A DNA stretch of 64,000 bases from Bacteriovoracaceae bacterium UBA6200 (lineage in GTDB: Bacteria; Bdellovibrionota; Bacteriovoracia; Bacteriovoracales; Bacteriovoracaceae): NCBI GenBank assembly GCA_002422605.1, contig DISW01000001.1:3055-67054 (forward strand), given 5' to 3'. Below the pieces are notes generated by a model. That model did no database searches. It was not told the origin of the DNA and worked only from the letters and a program-made list of their open reading frames with translations. Positions 8,635 to 16,034 of the stretch are shown here, piece by piece. How positions within the stretch are numbered: the first letter of the stretch is position 1; each line of letters starts with the position of its first letter. Position numbers and translations under genes: made by a program.

Positions 8635-8929
8635 TAAAGTAGAAACAATTTCAGGACGCTTGGGCCTTGATCCAAGACTTGCTTATACAAAAAAAGGTGA
8701 AGCTGTTTGTGAAATGTCCGTAGGTTTAGTCAATGAACAAAACGAGACAATGTGGCGAAAAATTGTGGTCTTTGGAAAATTGGCCGAGCAGTGCTCTGTT
8801 CATCTTCGGAAGGGAAACGAAATTTTTGTGCGAGGCCGACTTTTTTTAAGATCGTTTACCAACCGAGATGGACGAGAGAAAGAATATCTTGAGGTTAGGG
8901 CGTTTTCGGTTGGGCAATCGTTACTTTAA
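8624..8929 (+). CDS. ssb: Single-stranded DNA-binding protein (short OB-fold)
   Basis: 101 aa, essentially only the OB fold: ETISGRLGLDPRLAYTKKGE, W-x-K-I-V-V-F-G-K-L-A-E, then GNEIFVRGRL and REKEYLEVRA. These are the standard bacterial/phage SSB motifs. It lacks the acidic C-terminal tail used by chromosomal SSB to dock repair proteins, as is common for mobile-element SSBs. It presumably coats transferred single strands. It overlaps the preceding gene by 11 bases, and a second copy is in element B (44492). Confidence 0.85.
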   Translation: MENNKVETISGRLGLDPRLAYTKKGEAVCEMSVGLVNEQNETMWRKIVVFGKLAEQCSVHLRKGNEIFVRGRLFLRSFTNRDGREKEYLEVRAFSVGQSLL

Positions 8930-8949
8930 TAACTTAGCAAAGGAAGAAA

Positions 8950-9216
8950 ATGGTTATTGAAAATATTAATCTTACTGGCGACATTTTAACGACTACACGA
9001 TATAGTAGTCCAACGGAAAATAATAATTCCGAATTGTTCTTTAAAAATAAAATATGGATGGACTCGAAGGAAGCTGCAAATTATCTTAAAATTTCAGTTG
9101 GCTCTCTAAGAAATGCTGTTTACCGAAAACAGGTATTGGCACGAAAATTTAGGAGAAGACTTTATTTTAAGATAAGTGAATTAAATCGGTTGTTGGAAAA
9201 CTCAATTTTATTATAG
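8950..9216 (+). CDS. Excisionase-like helix-turn-helix protein
   Basis: 88 aa. The C-terminal half holds a MerR/Xis-type winged helix: WMDSKEAANYLKISVGSLRNAV, then RKFRRRLYFKISELNRLLE. This is the usual HTH_17/DNA-binding excisionase layout. It stands directly upstream of the integrase, so a recombination directionality factor is the best guess; a transcription regulator is the alternative. The paralogue at 44820 shares the domain. Ribosome site AAAGGAAG precedes ATG 8950. Confidence 0.7.
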   Translation: MVIENINLTGDILTTTRYSSPTENNNSELFFKNKIWMDSKEAANYLKISVGSLRNAVYRKQVLARKFRRRLYFKISELNRLLENSILL

Positions 9217-9225
9217 GAGGTTCCA

Positions 9226-10380
9226 ATGGCGATAACAGAATACCAAATAAATGGTGTTAGTTTTTATAAAATTTATGTTCATGTTAAAAGTAACGTTGAT
9301 CCCCTGATAAGGGTTCAGAAACGAAAGATGAACATCAAGACTTATAAAGATGCAGTTAAAGAGGAGACGAGAATTACAAAAGAGGCCCTAATTGAATTAG
9401 GGAATAAAGAAAAAGAAGGAGATAGTTGGGAGCGTATTGTTGAGTTATGGTACTACGATCAATTCAAAAATGATTTTGGTAAAAGATATTCAAACAAATT
9501 CACTCTTAATGATTATTACAACTCCTTAAAACGTTATACGAAAGATTGGTTAAAGAGAAAGCCTAGCGAAATCACCCGTGGAGATGCAAGAAATGTAATC
9601 GAGCATCTAACTGAATTGGGTAAATCCAAGAGTTATATCTGTAAGGTGAAAAATACAATCAACTTGGTTTTTCAGTGGGGAATTGATCATAGACATATTC
9701 GTGATGTGTTTGTTAGTCCGCTACATGGAATTAAGGTTGATAAAAGAGAGGATAAGTTTCCTGAGATTTTAAATTTGGTTGAGATTAGAAAATTTCTTTT
9801 TGAAGCCAAATTGCAAAATCAGGAGTGGTATCCAATCTGGGCCATGGCCTTATTGACAGGGATGAGAAGTGGAGAACTGTACGCTCTTGAGTGGAATGAT
9901 ATTGATTTTCAGCATCAGGTGATAAGAGTAACTAAATCCTTTAACAAGAGGACGAATGAAATTAAATCCACCAAGGCTGGATATTGGAGAAACGTTCCTA
10001 TTTCCACAGAGCTTAATAATCTTCTAGTTGAGCTTAAACAAACAACTGGAAGTTTGAAAAATGTTCTTCCTCGAAATTCTCATTGGGATCGAGGGAGTCA
10101 AAGCAAGCCCCTTCGTGCTTTTTTAAAGAGCATCGGTATTCCTTCTGTTAAGTTTCACACTTTGCGAGCGTGTTTTGCAACTCAGCTTCTTGCTGATGGA
10201 GTAGAGATGACAAAGGTAATGAAGATTGGCGGTTGGAAAGATATAAAAACGATGCAGATTTATTTGAGACTTGCTGGTGTTGATGAAAAAGGTGCTACTG
10301 ATGGTCTTAGATTCTTACCTAGTGAAGAGGCCGTAATGGGTCATGTTGTTCAGTTATTTCATTTTAGTGGACGTAGTTAA
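9226..10380 (+). CDS. int: Tyrosine recombinase / integrase
   Basis: 384 aa, preceded by an exact AGGAGG. The N-terminal arm/SAM-like domain spans about 1-170 and the catalytic domain about 180-365. Catalytic residues are R214 (GMRSGE), K250, H311-x-x-R314 (HTLR), W337 in place of the second His, and Y346 (IYLRL). It should integrate and excise element A at an att site I could not identify. The element-B integrase (45088) aligns along its full length with the same residues. Its stop lies 6 bases before a perfect hairpin. Confidence 0.92.
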   Translation: MAITEYQINGVSFYKIYVHVKSNVDPLIRVQKRKMNIKTYKDAVKEETRITKEALIELGNKEKEGDSWERIVELWYYDQFKNDFGKRYSNKFTLNDYYNSLKRYTKDWLKRKPSEITRGDARNVIEHLTELGKSKSYICKVKNTINLVFQWGIDHRHIRDVFVSPLHGIKVDKREDKFPEILNLVEIRKFLFEAKLQNQEWYPIWAMALLTGMRSGELYALEWNDIDFQHQVIRVTKSFNKRTNEIKSTKAGYWRNVPISTELNNLLVELKQTTGSLKNVLPRNSHWDRGSQSKPLRAFLKSIGIPSVKFHTLRACFATQLLADGVEMTKVMKIGGWKDIKTMQIYLRLAGVDEKGATDGLRFLPSEEAVMGHVVQLFHFSGRS

Positions 10381-10386
10381 ATGAGC

Positions 10387-10433
10387 AAGGGACTGTTAAA
10401 ATTGGTTTAAAAAACCAATTTTAACAGTCCCTT
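10387..10433. terminator. Perfect 22-bp hairpin after integrase A
   Basis: Arms 10387-10408 and 10112 bases' partner segment 10112 excluded: the right arm is 10412-10433, with a three-base AAA loop. Complementarity is exact over 22 bp. No U-tract follows, so it could be a bidirectional transcription block, a processed RNA end or part of the element boundary rather than a classical intrinsic terminator. Element B has a weaker hairpin at the equivalent place. Confidence 0.6.
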
Positions 10434-10525
10434 ATTGTAAGTCAAGTCACTCACAGAGATAAAACGTTGTGAAATCATATATATATTGGTTTAAAGATGT
10501 ATGTTTCATTTTTTATGAATAAGTC

Positions 10526-10553
10526 TTGTAAAAATGTAAATACATGGTATTAT
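10526..10553 (+). promoter_or_regulatory. Promoter with internal operator, probably leaderless
   Basis: TTGTAA (10526-10531) and TATTAT (10548-10553) are separated by 16 bases. The predicted transcription start falls at about the A of ATG 10560, and no ribosome site is visible, so the mRNA may be leaderless. A palindrome ATGTA-AA-TACAT (10534-10545) sits between the two boxes. That would suit autorepression by the AbiEi-like protein encoded downstream. Confidence 0.4.
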
Positions 10554-10559
10554 TGACTA

Positions 10560-11555
10560 ATGGACTCATTTGATTTTTTTAAAAAGCTTGTAATTAGAGG
10601 TGATGATAGTCAGAAGCTATTTCCCATTTTTTTAGATGATTTTCCAGCATGGATTAGCAAAACAGTTGCGGTCTATGCATTTAATCTGAACCAAGATAGC
10701 AGGCTCTATTTAGTTAAAGCTAAAAAAGATTTGGCTTATGATCAGTTGGTTAATATCGTTTCACTGATTGAAAAAAAACTGGGAGGCTTCGCAATTCTAA
10801 TTGCAGATGATTTAAATCCAAAATATCGAGCATTGTTCGTGAAAAATAATGTGCCTTTTATATATAGAGATAAATCACTTTTTGCTCCAAGGCTTGGAAT
10901 AAAACTTTTTGATTATAAAGAACCAAGGCAGTTAAAGGCTAAGTTAATAGAAGAGAGTGTTAGGCCATTTGAATTAAAACTTCTTGCAGGATATTTAACA
11001 GGCTATATTTCCAAAGAAAGTTTTAATTTAAATCAGATTGAATCAATTCTTGAGAAGAATAATTATAAGTGTTCTAAGGCAAAGTTGGCCCAGGCCATAA
11101 ACCATTTGATTGATTTGGAGTTTATGGATGCAAAAGGAACAGGGCCAAATCGGTTAGTGATATTTCGAGGTCGTCAGGAAGTATGGGCTAAGTTAAAAGA
11201 GACACCTTTAAAATCATTTTCAAAATCTATTGAAAGCTATTATATGATTGATGATGATTTTATTTATTCAGGAGAAACCGCTCTAGCTTATTGTTCCGAT
11301 TTAGCAGAGCCAAAAATTAAACATATTGCTGTAACAAATCAGGAGTTTCAAAAAATTCAGAAAGGCGTTCCCGTGGGGGATTTTGGAAATCCGCTTTATG
11401 TTTGTGATGTTTTGAAAGAAAGCCCAAGTCTTTTTGCAAAAAATAATAAATTTCTAAACCCTGTAGAATTATATTTTTTAATGAGATCTAATAGTGATGA
11501 GAGAGTTCAAATAGCATTGGATCAGATGTTGTCTGATCAATTATTAAAAGAATAG
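10560..11555 (+). CDS. AbiEi-like antitoxin / regulator candidate
   Basis: 331 aa, cytoplasmic. It contains a winged-helix-like region near residues 140-200 and a C-terminal region with YYMIDDDFIYSGETALAYCSDL... IKHIAVTNQ, reminiscent of AbiEi-type antitoxins (type IV toxin-antitoxin). It is co-directional with, and 9 bases before, a nucleotidyltransferase, which is the AbiEi-AbiEii arrangement. The likely role is transcriptional autorepressor and antidote. It lies just outside or at the right end of element A. The family match is from pattern and neighbour; sequence similarity looks weak. Confidence 0.5.
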   Translation: MDSFDFFKKLVIRGDDSQKLFPIFLDDFPAWISKTVAVYAFNLNQDSRLYLVKAKKDLAYDQLVNIVSLIEKKLGGFAILIADDLNPKYRALFVKNNVPFIYRDKSLFAPRLGIKLFDYKEPRQLKAKLIEESVRPFELKLLAGYLTGYISKESFNLNQIESILEKNNYKCSKAKLAQAINHLIDLEFMDAKGTGPNRLVIFRGRQEVWAKLKETPLKSFSKSIESYYMIDDDFIYSGETALAYCSDLAEPKIKHIAVTNQEFQKIQKGVPVGDFGNPLYVCDVLKESPSLFAKNNKFLNPVELYFLMRSNSDERVQIALDQMLSDQLLKE

Positions 11556-11564
11556 GCGGTTTAT

Positions 11565-12314
11565 ATGGCATTACCAAGAGGTCTTAAACATTTTACTGAT
11601 TTCTTTAATGATTTTAGTAACGACTATGTGATTATTGGCGGTGGGGCTGCATCAGCTTGCTTGGATGATGAAAAATTGGAATTTCGAGTAACGAAAGATA
11701 TTGATATGGTTCTCTTCACTAATAATTCACCTGAATTGAATAAAAAAATAAGTGAATATGTTTTTCTTGGAAAATATGAGGTTAATGAAAAAACAGAAAA
11801 TACCCCTAGGTATTACCGCTTTTCAAATCCCGAGGACAAAAATTTTCCAGAAATAGTGGAGATTTTTGCAAAGGCTGATAGTGAAATTGAGCTGAGAAAG
11901 GGCCAATATATAATACCAATTCAAAATGATGCCGAAGCACAATTGTCAGCAATATTATTAGATGATGAATATTTTAATTTGATAAGAGATAACGCTAAGA
12001 AGAGTGAAGTTGGATTTTCCATAATCACACCGTACGCAAATATTTGTCTTAAGGCCCGAGCATTTAGAGAGCTTAAGGAAAGAAACGAAGAAGAGAAAAA
12101 AATTAATAAGCATAGAAATGATGTATTGAGATTGGCCCAAATATTAAAAACTGGTGAACAGTTAAAATTACAAGGTCGGCCAAAGCAGGATTTTTTGCAG
12201 ATATTTTCTGCTGTCGAAGAATTGGAAGAAAAAACAATTAGACAGATAGTTGGGAGTACCTTGAGTAAAGCCGATATTCTTGACGTTTTAAAAAAAGCTT
12301 TTCCTTTGGATTAG
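11565..12314 (+). CDS. AbiEii/MNT-like nucleotidyltransferase, toxin candidate
   Basis: 249 aa. The N-terminal nucleotidyltransferase signature is YVIIGGGAAS followed by RVTKDIDMVLF (G-G then T-x-D-I-D metal ligands at about residues 23-50). A later acidic position lies in PEIVEIFAK, and the helical segment CLKARAFRELKERN resembles the AbiEii K-x-x-A-x-x-x-R region. Such enzymes transfer nucleotides to RNA or protein as toxins or abortive-infection effectors. It pairs with the gene upstream. A housekeeping nucleotidyltransferase is less likely in this setting. Confidence 0.6.
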   Translation: MALPRGLKHFTDFFNDFSNDYVIIGGGAASACLDDEKLEFRVTKDIDMVLFTNNSPELNKKISEYVFLGKYEVNEKTENTPRYYRFSNPEDKNFPEIVEIFAKADSEIELRKGQYIIPIQNDAEAQLSAILLDDEYFNLIRDNAKKSEVGFSIITPYANICLKARAFRELKERNEEEKKINKHRNDVLRLAQILKTGEQLKLQGRPKQDFLQIFSAVEELEEKTIRQIVGSTLSKADILDVLKKAFPLD

Positions 12315-12419
12315 CTTATACATTTCACACTTAGCTTTTGTAATTCAAATCAAATTTTTAGATTTAATTTAATGCACACGATTTGATTAATAAAAAACCT
12401 ATGCTACATTGATACTATA

Positions 12420-12755
12420 TATGGGCCATGGGTTTGAATTTTAATTAGTCAGCCCGAGTCCACCAATCAAGCCTATCGGAAAGACAATATCCTTTAAAGA
12501 GGATGTCACCAGATAAATTGAAAACTGTTAAAACTGTTCTTCAAAGGGACGTTCAAAAATACCACTGCCAGCATTAAGATGAGAAATGGCACGATATAAG
12601 TTTGTCACCATTGCTTGAGAACCAGTAGAACTGGCCTGAAAGAAGAACCAAGGCTACTGATATTAGGCTGAGAAGTGCTTGAAATTTGTTAAAAGGATAT
12701 TTTTATTCTAAAAGTCCTTAAACTAGGTTCTAACCCTCCAACTTTTATTTTATAA
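12420..12755 (+). ncRNA. Possible structured RNA (unassigned)
   Basis: No protein-coding frame explains this stretch. The 5' segment 12429-12437 can pair with 12730-12738 (8 of 9 positions). Internal hairpins are visible, including CCAGT-AGA-ACTGG near 12629. A T-rich run follows the 3' side (12741 on). AT-rich promoter-like DNA precedes it. I compared it by eye with RNase P RNA, tmRNA, SRP RNA and 6S RNA and saw no match to their conserved cores. Confidence 0.22.
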
Positions 12756-12784
12756 TTATATTCTCTTTGCTTTCCCGGACAACA

Positions 12785-12836
12785 GCTTTTCAAATGAAAA
12801 GCATAAGTGGCCTTAGAATTTTCTAGCGCCACTTAT
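12785..12836 (-). terminator. Two adjacent hairpins downstream of a small secreted-peptide gene
   Basis: A 9-bp stem (12803-12811 with 12128 offset partner at 12828-12836) lies 8 bases past the stop of the minus-strand 42-aa gene. A second 7-bp stem follows (12785-12791 with 12796-12802). The first fits a transcription end for that gene. No long U-tract is visible. Confidence 0.4.
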
Positions 12837-12843
12837 TAGTAAT

Positions 12844-12972
12844 CTATCTTATTTCACGAATGATAGGCTCATTGGTAGTAGGTTGACTGTCTTCAATGCA
12901 CCGATTGTCTTTGTCCGAAGCTAAAGCAATAGAAGTGGTGATCACCAAGGCTAAAATAATTAGCATTTTCAT
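12844..12972 (-). CDS. Small secreted peptide, 42 aa
   Basis: A clear signal peptide (MKMLIILALVITTSIALAS) is followed by a short polar tail of about 22 residues with one Cys (DKDNRCIEDS). GGAG sits 7 bases upstream of the ATG and a hairpin follows the stop, so it looks like a real gene although very short. Function unknown. The mature part would be a periplasmic or exported peptide. Confidence 0.5.
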   Translation of the reverse strand: MKMLIILALVITTSIALASDKDNRCIEDSQPTTNEPIIREIR

Positions 12973-13188
12973 ATAAACTCCAATTTATAGTAATTTAATA
13001 CTAAGACGAAATGAAATTTGAGTTTGTGACATGATTAGAAAAAATATTTAGCTAAACAAAAAAACATAAAAACCGAAATTATTGCAACTATTTTCAGACA
13101 TCGGCAAATAAAGTGAGTTTGCGCTGTCATTATATTCACTGGCTATCAAGATTGTTCGGTCGAGATAATAAGCTGGTTAGTTCTTTTT

Positions 13189-13287
13189 ATGAAGCCATAT
13201 GTTGCTTATTATAATGCGTTGGGCGCTTATGTTTTCTTAAGTGAAGATAAAGTTTACTACTTTGATATGCCTGAAGATACTTCATAA
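13189..13287 (+). CDS. Short open frame, 32 aa, doubtful
   Basis: A 32-residue frame rich in Tyr and Val (AYYNALGAYVFL) ends 3 bases before the next gene. It has no ribosome site and no recognisable domain. It may be a leader frame or the tail of a decayed gene. Its LGAYVFLSEDKV loosely recalls the N-terminal LASGRIVKASD region of the glutaminase-like proteins downstream. Confidence 0.2.
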   Translation: MKPYVAYYNALGAYVFLSEDKVYYFDMPEDTS

Positions 13288-13290
13288 GCT

Positions 13291-13602
13291 ATGAAAGTAT
13301 TACTTCTCCTCTTATTATTAATGTTTACATTTGCAACAGTTAACGTCTGTTGTCTTAGTGATTTGAATAAGGAACTTTCTAGTATAGTTTGTAATGATAC
13401 ATTTGATGAAGAGCACGATAGTAATGAAAATGAATGTGAGCATTGCCTCTGTTCCACGTTTTCCTCTTATTCACTTCTATTAGATAAGGCTATAACTTCA
13501 ATACCACTGCCTAACTACAAAATTAGCGTTTTTCAAATAAGTCCAATCCTAGGCAATGAAATATTTCATCCATATCTCATATTTCAACCTCCAATCGTCT
13601 AA
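13291..13602 (+). CDS. Small Cys/His-rich secreted protein (cassette copy 1)
   Basis: 103 aa with a strong signal peptide (LLLLLLLMFTFATVNVCC). An acidic stretch and a metal-ligand-like cluster ECEHCLCSTF follow, and the protein ends in a Pro-rich tail (QPPIV). The same plan (CC after the signal, central Cys/His cluster, PP near the end) recurs at 14697. It resembles in outline the small protein heading the metal-efflux cluster at 25422. It stands upstream of a glutaminase-like gene, and the pair is duplicated. Function unknown: metal binding, chaperone or inhibitor of the neighbour are options. Confidence 0.5.
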   Translation: MKVLLLLLLLMFTFATVNVCCLSDLNKELSSIVCNDTFDEEHDSNENECEHCLCSTFSSYSLLLDKAITSIPLPNYKISVFQISPILGNEIFHPYLIFQPPIV

Positions 13603-13723
13603 AACAATTCTCTCCTATTTGTTTGAGCATTGTTTGCATATTTTCAGGCTAGCTATTCAGAACTTATCGTGAGGATGCTTATGAATTTAATTTATGAAAT
13701 TCGATTTATTTCAAAGGAGTAAG

Positions 13724-13786
13724 ATGCCGTGTTGTTTTTTCAAGAATATATCCTACAACATCACAGACTTCTTTAAACGATACTAA
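13724..13786 (+). CDS. Very short frame, 20 aa, with good ribosome site
   Basis: ATG 13724 has AAAGGAG six bases upstream. It encodes a 20-residue peptide starting MPCCFF and ending FFKRY. It lies between copy 1 of the Cys/His-rich gene and the first glutaminase-like gene. It might be a leader peptide or chance. Confidence 0.22.
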   Translation: MPCCFFKNISYNITDFFKRY

Positions 13787-13835
13787 TAGGGGAGAACAAG
13801 GGAATGTAAAAGTTTTACCTTTTAATGGAGCTATA

Positions 13836-14678
13836 ATGAATATCGTATTAATCATAATGTTTTTTTCTTTTTTAGACGTCCGAGCGGATGAACTCGTGTC
13901 ACGGATTATTCATATTGATTTTAACGACGATAAAGATAAATCATCCCTGGTCTATCTTGCGTCAGGAAGGATTGTTAAAGCTAGTGATTCAAAAATAAAA
14001 AAACTTCTCGCAGGAGCAAATGTAGCGAATCGTAGGATTAAGTTTAAAATTGATAATCAGAGAAAGATTAAGAACGTTGTGTTTTTTTCGAAGAATGAAG
14101 TTGAAAAGAATGTTTTTAATTCTTCACCTGAAAATTTTTCTCCAGAAACATTCATCCCTTCTTTCTTAAAGAATATGGATCAAGCGAGATTGTTGTTTTC
14201 ACAAGCGAAAGTAAATTATAAGGAATCTCAGTGTTATGACAAAGCGCATGTTTGGGCCTATGATTGGCGAATCCAAAGCAACGTTTACTCTTCAAAAATT
14301 TGGATTTTCTTCACACGCAAATATATAAGAGAATTTGATCATGGCTGGTGGTTCCACGTGGCGCCAATGGTTCATGTTGTACATGAGGGGGCCGTAAAAG
14401 AGAGAGTAATGGACCCAAAGTATGCAAAAGGGCCTTTAAAAATTAATAGTTGGTCTGATATATTTATGAAAAATAAATCAAAATGTCCGGTCGTAATAAA
14501 ATACGATGACCATGCTAATTATCCAGAAAGTGCATACTGTTTTTTAATGAAGAGTAGTATGTATTATTATCAACCAATAGATTTGGAGCTTAAAGATCTT
14601 AAAGGCATCATTAGAAATAAATGGATCGAATCTGAAGTACGATATGCATTTGAAGATGCCTTTAATGTAAAAATTTAA
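13836..14678 (+). CDS. Protein-glutaminase-like secreted enzyme (copy 1)
   Basis: 280 aa with an N-terminal signal peptide and an OB-like N-terminal region. The catalytic domain resembles protein glutaminase (Gln_deamidase_2): nucleophile Cys133 in ESQCYDKAHVW, then KIWIFFTRKY, catalytic His in WWFHVAPMVHV and an Asp in MDPKYAKGPL. This Cys-His-Asp arrangement would deamidate glutamine side chains in target proteins. GGAG precedes ATG 13836. The neighbour at 15057 is a paralogue. The substrate is unknown; prey or competitor proteins are plausible if the host is predatory. Confidence 0.65.
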   Translation: MNIVLIIMFFSFLDVRADELVSRIIHIDFNDDKDKSSLVYLASGRIVKASDSKIKKLLAGANVANRRIKFKIDNQRKIKNVVFFSKNEVEKNVFNSSPENFSPETFIPSFLKNMDQARLLFSQAKVNYKESQCYDKAHVWAYDWRIQSNVYSSKIWIFFTRKYIREFDHGWWFHVAPMVHVVHEGAVKERVMDPKYAKGPLKINSWSDIFMKNKSKCPVVIKYDDHANYPESAYCFLMKSSMYYYQPIDLELKDLKGIIRNKWIESEVRYAFEDAFNVKI

Positions 14679-14696
14679 AGAGGTAACTGGGTTAAG

Positions 14697-15005
14697 ATGA
14701 AGAATGGCATTCTTTTGCTGCTATTGTTTTTTTCGGGTATGCACATTAGTGACTGTTGTAATATTTTGCTAGCAGGAAAGAATGACAGCTCTTCCCACGT
14801 TCTTTCCTCGGATTTTCAAATAAACGATTCTCAAGCTGAGAAATGTCATTGTGATTTCTCTTGCTTTAGAGATTTCTTTTTCTCTTCTCCTCCTACGTTT
14901 GTACTTGTATACACTACTTCTGTTGTTGTTTTTAAAGATACTGTAGAGTTTGTTAAAGCAATATTTCCTGAGCTGTTACTGCCACCGCCAAACATTTATT
15001 ATTAG
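14697..15005 (+). CDS. Small Cys/His-rich secreted protein (cassette copy 2)
   Basis: 102 aa with a signal peptide ending in SDCC, a polar stretch, a cluster EKCHCDFSCF, a hydrophobic segment (FVLVYTTSVVVF) and a terminal PPPN. It matches the plan of the 103-aa protein at 13291 with little linear identity. It is 18 bases after one glutaminase-like gene and about 50 before the next, consistent with a duplicated two-gene cassette. Function unknown. Confidence 0.5.
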   Translation: MKNGILLLLLFFSGMHISDCCNILLAGKNDSSSHVLSSDFQINDSQAEKCHCDFSCFRDFFFSSPPTFVLVYTTSVVVFKDTVEFVKAIFPELLLPPPNIYY

Positions 15006-15056
15006 CTGATATCTTCTTGTTGATCTAATACTTTTAAAATCATATGGAGTATGATT

Positions 15057-15899
15057 ATGAAATTTTTATGTCTAATCTTGATATTTACCTCAACAACGGT
15101 TTTTGGAAAAAATTTTTACAGGACAAATATATATGATGTTGATTATGGTTTGCCTGGGGAAGAAATACTCGTTCTCTTAGGAAATGGCCGTGTTGCCAAA
15201 ACAAATCCCGATAAAACTGATTATTTGTATATCCTTTCTGAATCGAAACGATTGAAAAAGGAACTCGGTATAACATTGAACAAGGATCGTTACATAGTAA
15301 GTATTGAAATTCTTTCCGCTTCGACTCATTCAGAATTTATTCCTAAAGAAAGAAATGCTGCTATCAGCACTTACATACCCACAACAATATCTAATATGAG
15401 TACAGCCCAGAAGTATCATAATAAGGGCAGACATAGTCCTAAAGAATCGCAGTGTTTTAACAGGGCATTAATATGGAGTTATGAATGGTACAAAGACCAC
15501 AGTCTAAAATCGATGCATATGTTTATCTTTTTCACAAGAAATTATATTAGAACTTACAATTTTGAGTGGTGGTGGCATATTGCACCTTATGTTCATGTCA
15601 TGCAAGAAGGCAAAGTAGTTGAACGTTTAATGGACATCAAATATACGAGGGGACCGGTAACTGTTCGACAGTGGACTGATATATTTATGAGAAACGATGC
15701 TCAATGTCGGGTTGTGACAAAATACTCAGACTATGCAGATTACCCTTATACTGGTGATTGTTACCTAATGAGGACTAGTATGTATTATTACCAACCATCT
15801 GAGCTGGAGATGCATGAGGCCTGGGGATTTACAAAAAACAATTTCAAGCGTGACCAATTGAAAGAAGCGTACAGAGAAGCCTTCGATTTAGGTTTTTAG
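15057..15899 (+). CDS. Protein-glutaminase-like secreted enzyme (copy 2)
   Basis: 280 aa from ATG 15057, chosen because GGAG lies 7 bases upstream; ATG 15051 is too close. The signal peptide ends near TTVFGK. The catalytic set matches copy 1: Cys133 in ESQCFNRALIW, FIFFTRNYIRTY, WWWHIAPYVHVM and MDIKYTRGPV. The Asp position reads M-D-I rather than M-D-P. The copies share many blocks, including SMYYYQP near the end. Divergence suggests different targets or an old duplication. A convergent terminator follows. Confidence 0.65.
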   Translation: MKFLCLILIFTSTTVFGKNFYRTNIYDVDYGLPGEEILVLLGNGRVAKTNPDKTDYLYILSESKRLKKELGITLNKDRYIVSIEILSASTHSEFIPKERNAAISTYIPTTISNMSTAQKYHNKGRHSPKESQCFNRALIWSYEWYKDHSLKSMHMFIFFTRNYIRTYNFEWWWHIAPYVHVMQEGKVVERLMDIKYTRGPVTVRQWTDIFMRNDAQCRVVTKYSDYADYPYTGDCYLMRTSMYYYQPSELEMHEAWGFTKNNFKRDQLKEAYREAFDLGF

Positions 15900-15928
15900 C
15901 ATAATGAAAATATGATCGTGTTTTAATC

Positions 15929-15966
15929 ATCCTCTTGTTCATAAGGTTTGTTTTGAACAAGAGGAT
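15929..15966. terminator. Bidirectional terminator between convergent genes
   Basis: 13-bp exact stem (15929-15941 with 15954-15966) with a 12-base loop. It lies between the plus-strand glutaminase-like gene and the minus-strand L,D-transpeptidase gene. Confidence 0.6.
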
Positions 15967-16034
15967 ATATCAAATCCTACGATGATGTTCAGGTAAGATA
16001 TGAACCATCTGCTTACTATCACTTCAATGATATA

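Larger units (their letters stand above)
1..10433 (+). mobile_element. Conjugative element A (ICE-like), left end outside window
   Basis: Contiguous plus-strand block of type IV secretion genes, coupling ATPase, relaxase-like gene, candidate oriT, small basic protein, SSB, HTH protein and tyrosine integrase. It ends in a perfect hairpin just after the integrase. The same gene order recurs at 33.3-46.3 kb (element B). The pilin and VirB3-like genes seen in element B are presumably left of position 1. I found no att repeat, so the right boundary is set only by the hairpin. Codon use is richer in A/T-ending codons than in element B. Confidence 0.75.

Noticed and set aside
12420..12480. tRNA or tmRNA 3' end as attachment site
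   Set aside because: GGGTTTGAAT resembles a T-loop, but the flanking bases do not form the T-stem and no CCA-ended acceptor stem is found.
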